Part shown: positions 61,189 to 64,000 of the stretch, one piece after another
How positions within the stretch are numbered: the stretch's first letter is position 1
How the letters are laid out: each line of letters begins with the position of its first letter
From: Eleginops maclovinus
Lineage: Eukaryota > Chordata > Actinopteri > Perciformes > Eleginopidae
Direction: 5' to 3'
Assembly: GCF_036324505.1 (NCBI RefSeq)
Contig: NC_086368.1
Location: forward strand, 10,791,421-10,855,420
DNA length: 64,000 nucleotides
Program-made: the position numbers and the translations under genes
Notes under the pieces: model-generated
What the model was told of the DNA's origin: nothing
The model's input: the letters and a program-made list of their open reading frames with translations, nothing else
Databases searched by the model: none

Positions 61189-61439
61189 GTGTGTGTGTAT
61201 GAGTGTTTTTTAGCAACGGGAAAGGGAAAAAAAGGGAGTGAAGGTGAGATTAAAAAATTGTGTTTGCATGCATATACATAAACATCTAAGTGTGTTAAAT
61301 GATATGCGAGAATGTGTGTGAGTGTGTGTGTCTCAGTGTGTGTTTGTATGAGTGTGTATTGGCAAGGGAAAAGTAAACGGGAAAAAGGGAGTGAAGTAGA
61401 ATTTAAAAATTGTGTTTGCATGCATTTACATAAACATTT

Positions 61440-61522
<83 letters not shown>

Positions 61523-61640
61523 AGTCTGTATATTAGCAACAGTAAAGGGAAAAAAGGGTAGTGAGATTAAAAAATGTGTTTGCATGCATAAACATCTCAG
61601 CGAATTCAATGATGTGTGAAAATGATGTGTGTTTGGGGAT
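61189..61640. repeat. Three-unit tandem repeat (about 150-170 bp unit) with GT expansion
   Basis: Each unit has tatgagtgtg..., a (g)gaaa(a)ggg(a) purine part, attaaaaa-tgtgtttgcatg and cataaacat. The purine parts start at about 61214, 61363 and 61536. The second-third junction is a (GT)n of 78 bp (61442-61519). Confidence 0.8.
61442..61519. repeat. (GT)n microsatellite
   Basis: About 39 GT units between units of the tandem repeat. Confidence 0.97.
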
Positions 61641-64000
61641 GTGTGCATTCCTGAGAGGACCATGAGTGGATCAAAGCCTCTGACACCCCAGGCAGTGTCC
61701 TCCTGAGGGAGCTGGCTGTCAGATCTGGGATCAGAGATCAGCGGCATCTGTCCTCCTCCTCTCGCTCTCTGTGGGGTCTGTCACAGCAAGTTAGCACTTA
61801 GCCACAGGCACCGATCTACAATCAGATTAGGCTCTCCCGAAATAATAACTGTTACAACTGTCAGCAAGGATTAGACCTTCCGGAGAAACAAACGCCAAGA
61901 AGAGAGAGCTGTTGGTTCTTATTTTCAGTATTACTGTAAAGGATCAATGTGGTTTGTTAAAGTTGTTGTAGCCTCAAGGAGCAAAACACAAACAACCAGA
62001 CTGTAAACAAGCCAATGTTAAACCAGATTATCTCCACAAGTGGTTCTTGTGGTTTCATTTTAAAATGTTCTTAATAAAGCTTTCCTTTTACCTGGAAAGA
62101 TGTCACGTCATCACTGCTACAGCAATACTAATAATATTTATTTTAATTATTATTTTTTTAAAGTACAAATGCAAATAAATGTTGACTAATGACATGTCTT
62201 CTAGGAATAATGATTATATGTGACTATCTTTCAACTGTTTTTTATTTTGTTTAGATTTACCATGTAATATTATTTGAAAACGTGGTGGCGTTGATTAGCA
62301 CACAGATCTTACCAGATGCTGCAGATGCTAACAGCTACAGACCCGGCAGAACTACCCACACAGCTATATCCCAACAGCAATTGGAAATAAGTATTGTCAA
62401 ACTACGGCAAGCGTACGATCACTCTCACCACTCACCTGTGTAATAATAGCTAGCGGAACTAGGTCATTGGAACACGTAATTTGCCATTACAAACATGAAA
62501 CAGGAAGCAGCAAGGTCTTTTGCTTATGACATAACTAGGAAAACAAAGTAAGTAGTTTGTCAAGCAGATTCCTAATTGCACCAGAATAATGTATGTGCAA
62601 AGTACGTTTAGCAGATTTAGCTAACATTCAGGTATTAGGTCATCCTCTAAACTTTATTGGTTTAAGGTTTACAGCTTTTCTTTATTACAGATACAAGTTT
62701 TTCAGTGTAAGCGCTAATGACCCATAGCACTTGACCCATCTGACTTATTTTCCGAGATGTTGCATCATTACCACCTTTCAACTACATAATAAGATCCAGA
62801 CTGTAAAATAAAATAAAACAGAACTATCATTTTATACCCATCCATGTGCTGTTTCATGACCATAAGAACGTGGCATAAAGTCTGTGAGAAACTTTGAGAA
62901 TACGGCTCAGGAAGGAACAGATTTAGGCCCACTGACAATTGGCAAAGAAATGTTAATATAAGCAAGATGATACCTCTGCCATATTAAACACACAACGGTG
63001 GTAATATTACTAGTTTTTGCCATTGGCTGTGTGTGTAATCATGTCAGGAGTGCACATACCCCAGAGTGTGTGCCAGGGCTCTGGTCAGCCCACCCGTCAG
63101 AGATGTGCTTCCAACTCTCCCTTGGCAGGCTCTTTGAAATCCGTCTTACCTCTGCAGCGGTCAGCAGAGTCAACATCTCCGTCAGACCACATGTAAACGC
63201 TGAGCATATGAAGCAGTGTGACTGGAGACCTTGTGTGTGCCTGAGCCTTTTTAATTGGGTGTGATATGGGTTTATGCAAAATGTGTATGCAGCTGCTGAA
63301 TTAAAGGGTCATTTCAGTGATTCTCACCAAGAAAATATAGACATGCACAAAGTATTACTTATAAGCGCAAAAGGTTTTGAAATAATGTCTGCACTCCATC
63401 CCAATTAAATGGCAGAATAGTGGAATTTCACACCATTAAAAAATGTAATATAAAAATGTTTTTTAAAAATATTTACAGAATGTTTTAGAAATGTATTTGA
63501 AGTGATATACAAAACATTAGTAATATGTGTGTCTTTGGTTTTACATTTTTTTCCAACCATTTCAGCAATTGAGGAATGAAACAAGCTAGTAAAAATATAT
63601 TCAAAAAATATTTTTGATATATTTAGATATTAAATGGAAAATCAAGGGAAACTACATGTTAAGGGGATGCAACTGTTTTCAATCCTTCATTTAAGTTCAC
63701 TTATACTTATATTTCTGAAGACATTGCTTTTGTTATCAGTCAAAGGTGCCTTAAAAAGCTCCTAAGCCTTCACAAATGACTATTATAGTATTTAACATTA
63801 AAGTAAAAAGTAAAACATAAATGCAAGTATTTGATCACTTCTGTAAGAGAAGAAATATGTTTTTATATATGTTCGGGCTGTTGCAATTGGGTGTAGCATC
63901 AGATGTGGTGTAGCATTGTGGCTGCAGTGTTAATTCCTATTCACCGCTGCCCTTTTGCACCTTGCTCTAAAAGCTCCCCGGAGCCTTAGCTTAAGGAAGT
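61641..64000. other. Intergenic, nothing recognised
   Basis: 2.4 kb AT-rich DNA to the window end; no coding exon, RNA gene or repeat family identified. Confidence 0.4.

Overview
The window is vertebrate, and most likely from a ray-finned (teleost) fish. The genes are split by spliceosomal introns with GT-AG ends. Their products match vertebrate NFATC2, MANBAL and SRC, with fish-like divergence in the fast-evolving parts. The DNA is full of very long (CA)n/(GT)n tracts and carries a Tc1-type transposon fragment. No bacterial-style operons, rRNA, tRNA or CRISPR arrays were seen.

Three genes lie head-to-tail on the + strand in the first 37 kb. nfatc2 (971-12116, ten coding exons, 885 codons) is a calcineurin-controlled transcription factor. 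manbal (14054-15632, two coding exons, 86 codons) is a tiny single-pass membrane protein. src (24358-33860, eleven constitutive coding exons, 544 codons) is the proto-oncogene tyrosine kinase, preceded by a probable non-coding first exon in a CpG-rich block ending at 17407. Every exon-exon phase was checked by reading the frame across the junctions, and the exon lengths sum to whole codons for all three genes. src contains an 18-nt in-frame neuronal-type microexon (27365-27382) at the mammalian N1 position in the SH3 domain, with a pyrimidine tract of PTB-binding type in front of it. A second, much less certain microexon candidate follows at 27525-27560.

From about 37.4 to 40.9 kb lies a puzzling decayed-looking locus: exon-like pieces, diverged duplicate segments, a 126-bp near-identical direct repeat and very long simple repeats. 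I could not assign it to a family.

From 41 to 64 kb I see no convincing protein-coding gene. This part holds microsatellites, a 700-bp pyrimidine-rich tract, two copies of a dispersed SINE-tail-like repeat, a TA-flanked 529-bp Tc1 remnant, a three-unit tandem repeat and a pair of diverged duplicated non-coding segments. A 572-bp hAT-type non-autonomous transposon with a perfect 8-bp target duplication sits in the last nfatc2 intron.

The genes do not form a pathway operon. NFATC2 and SRC both act in receptor signalling, but their proximity probably reflects conserved chromosomal linkage (MANBAL-SRC are neighbours in mammals too). I found nothing that amounts to a clearly new biological system. 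The best leads are the src microexon region and the unidentified 37.4-40.9 kb locus.
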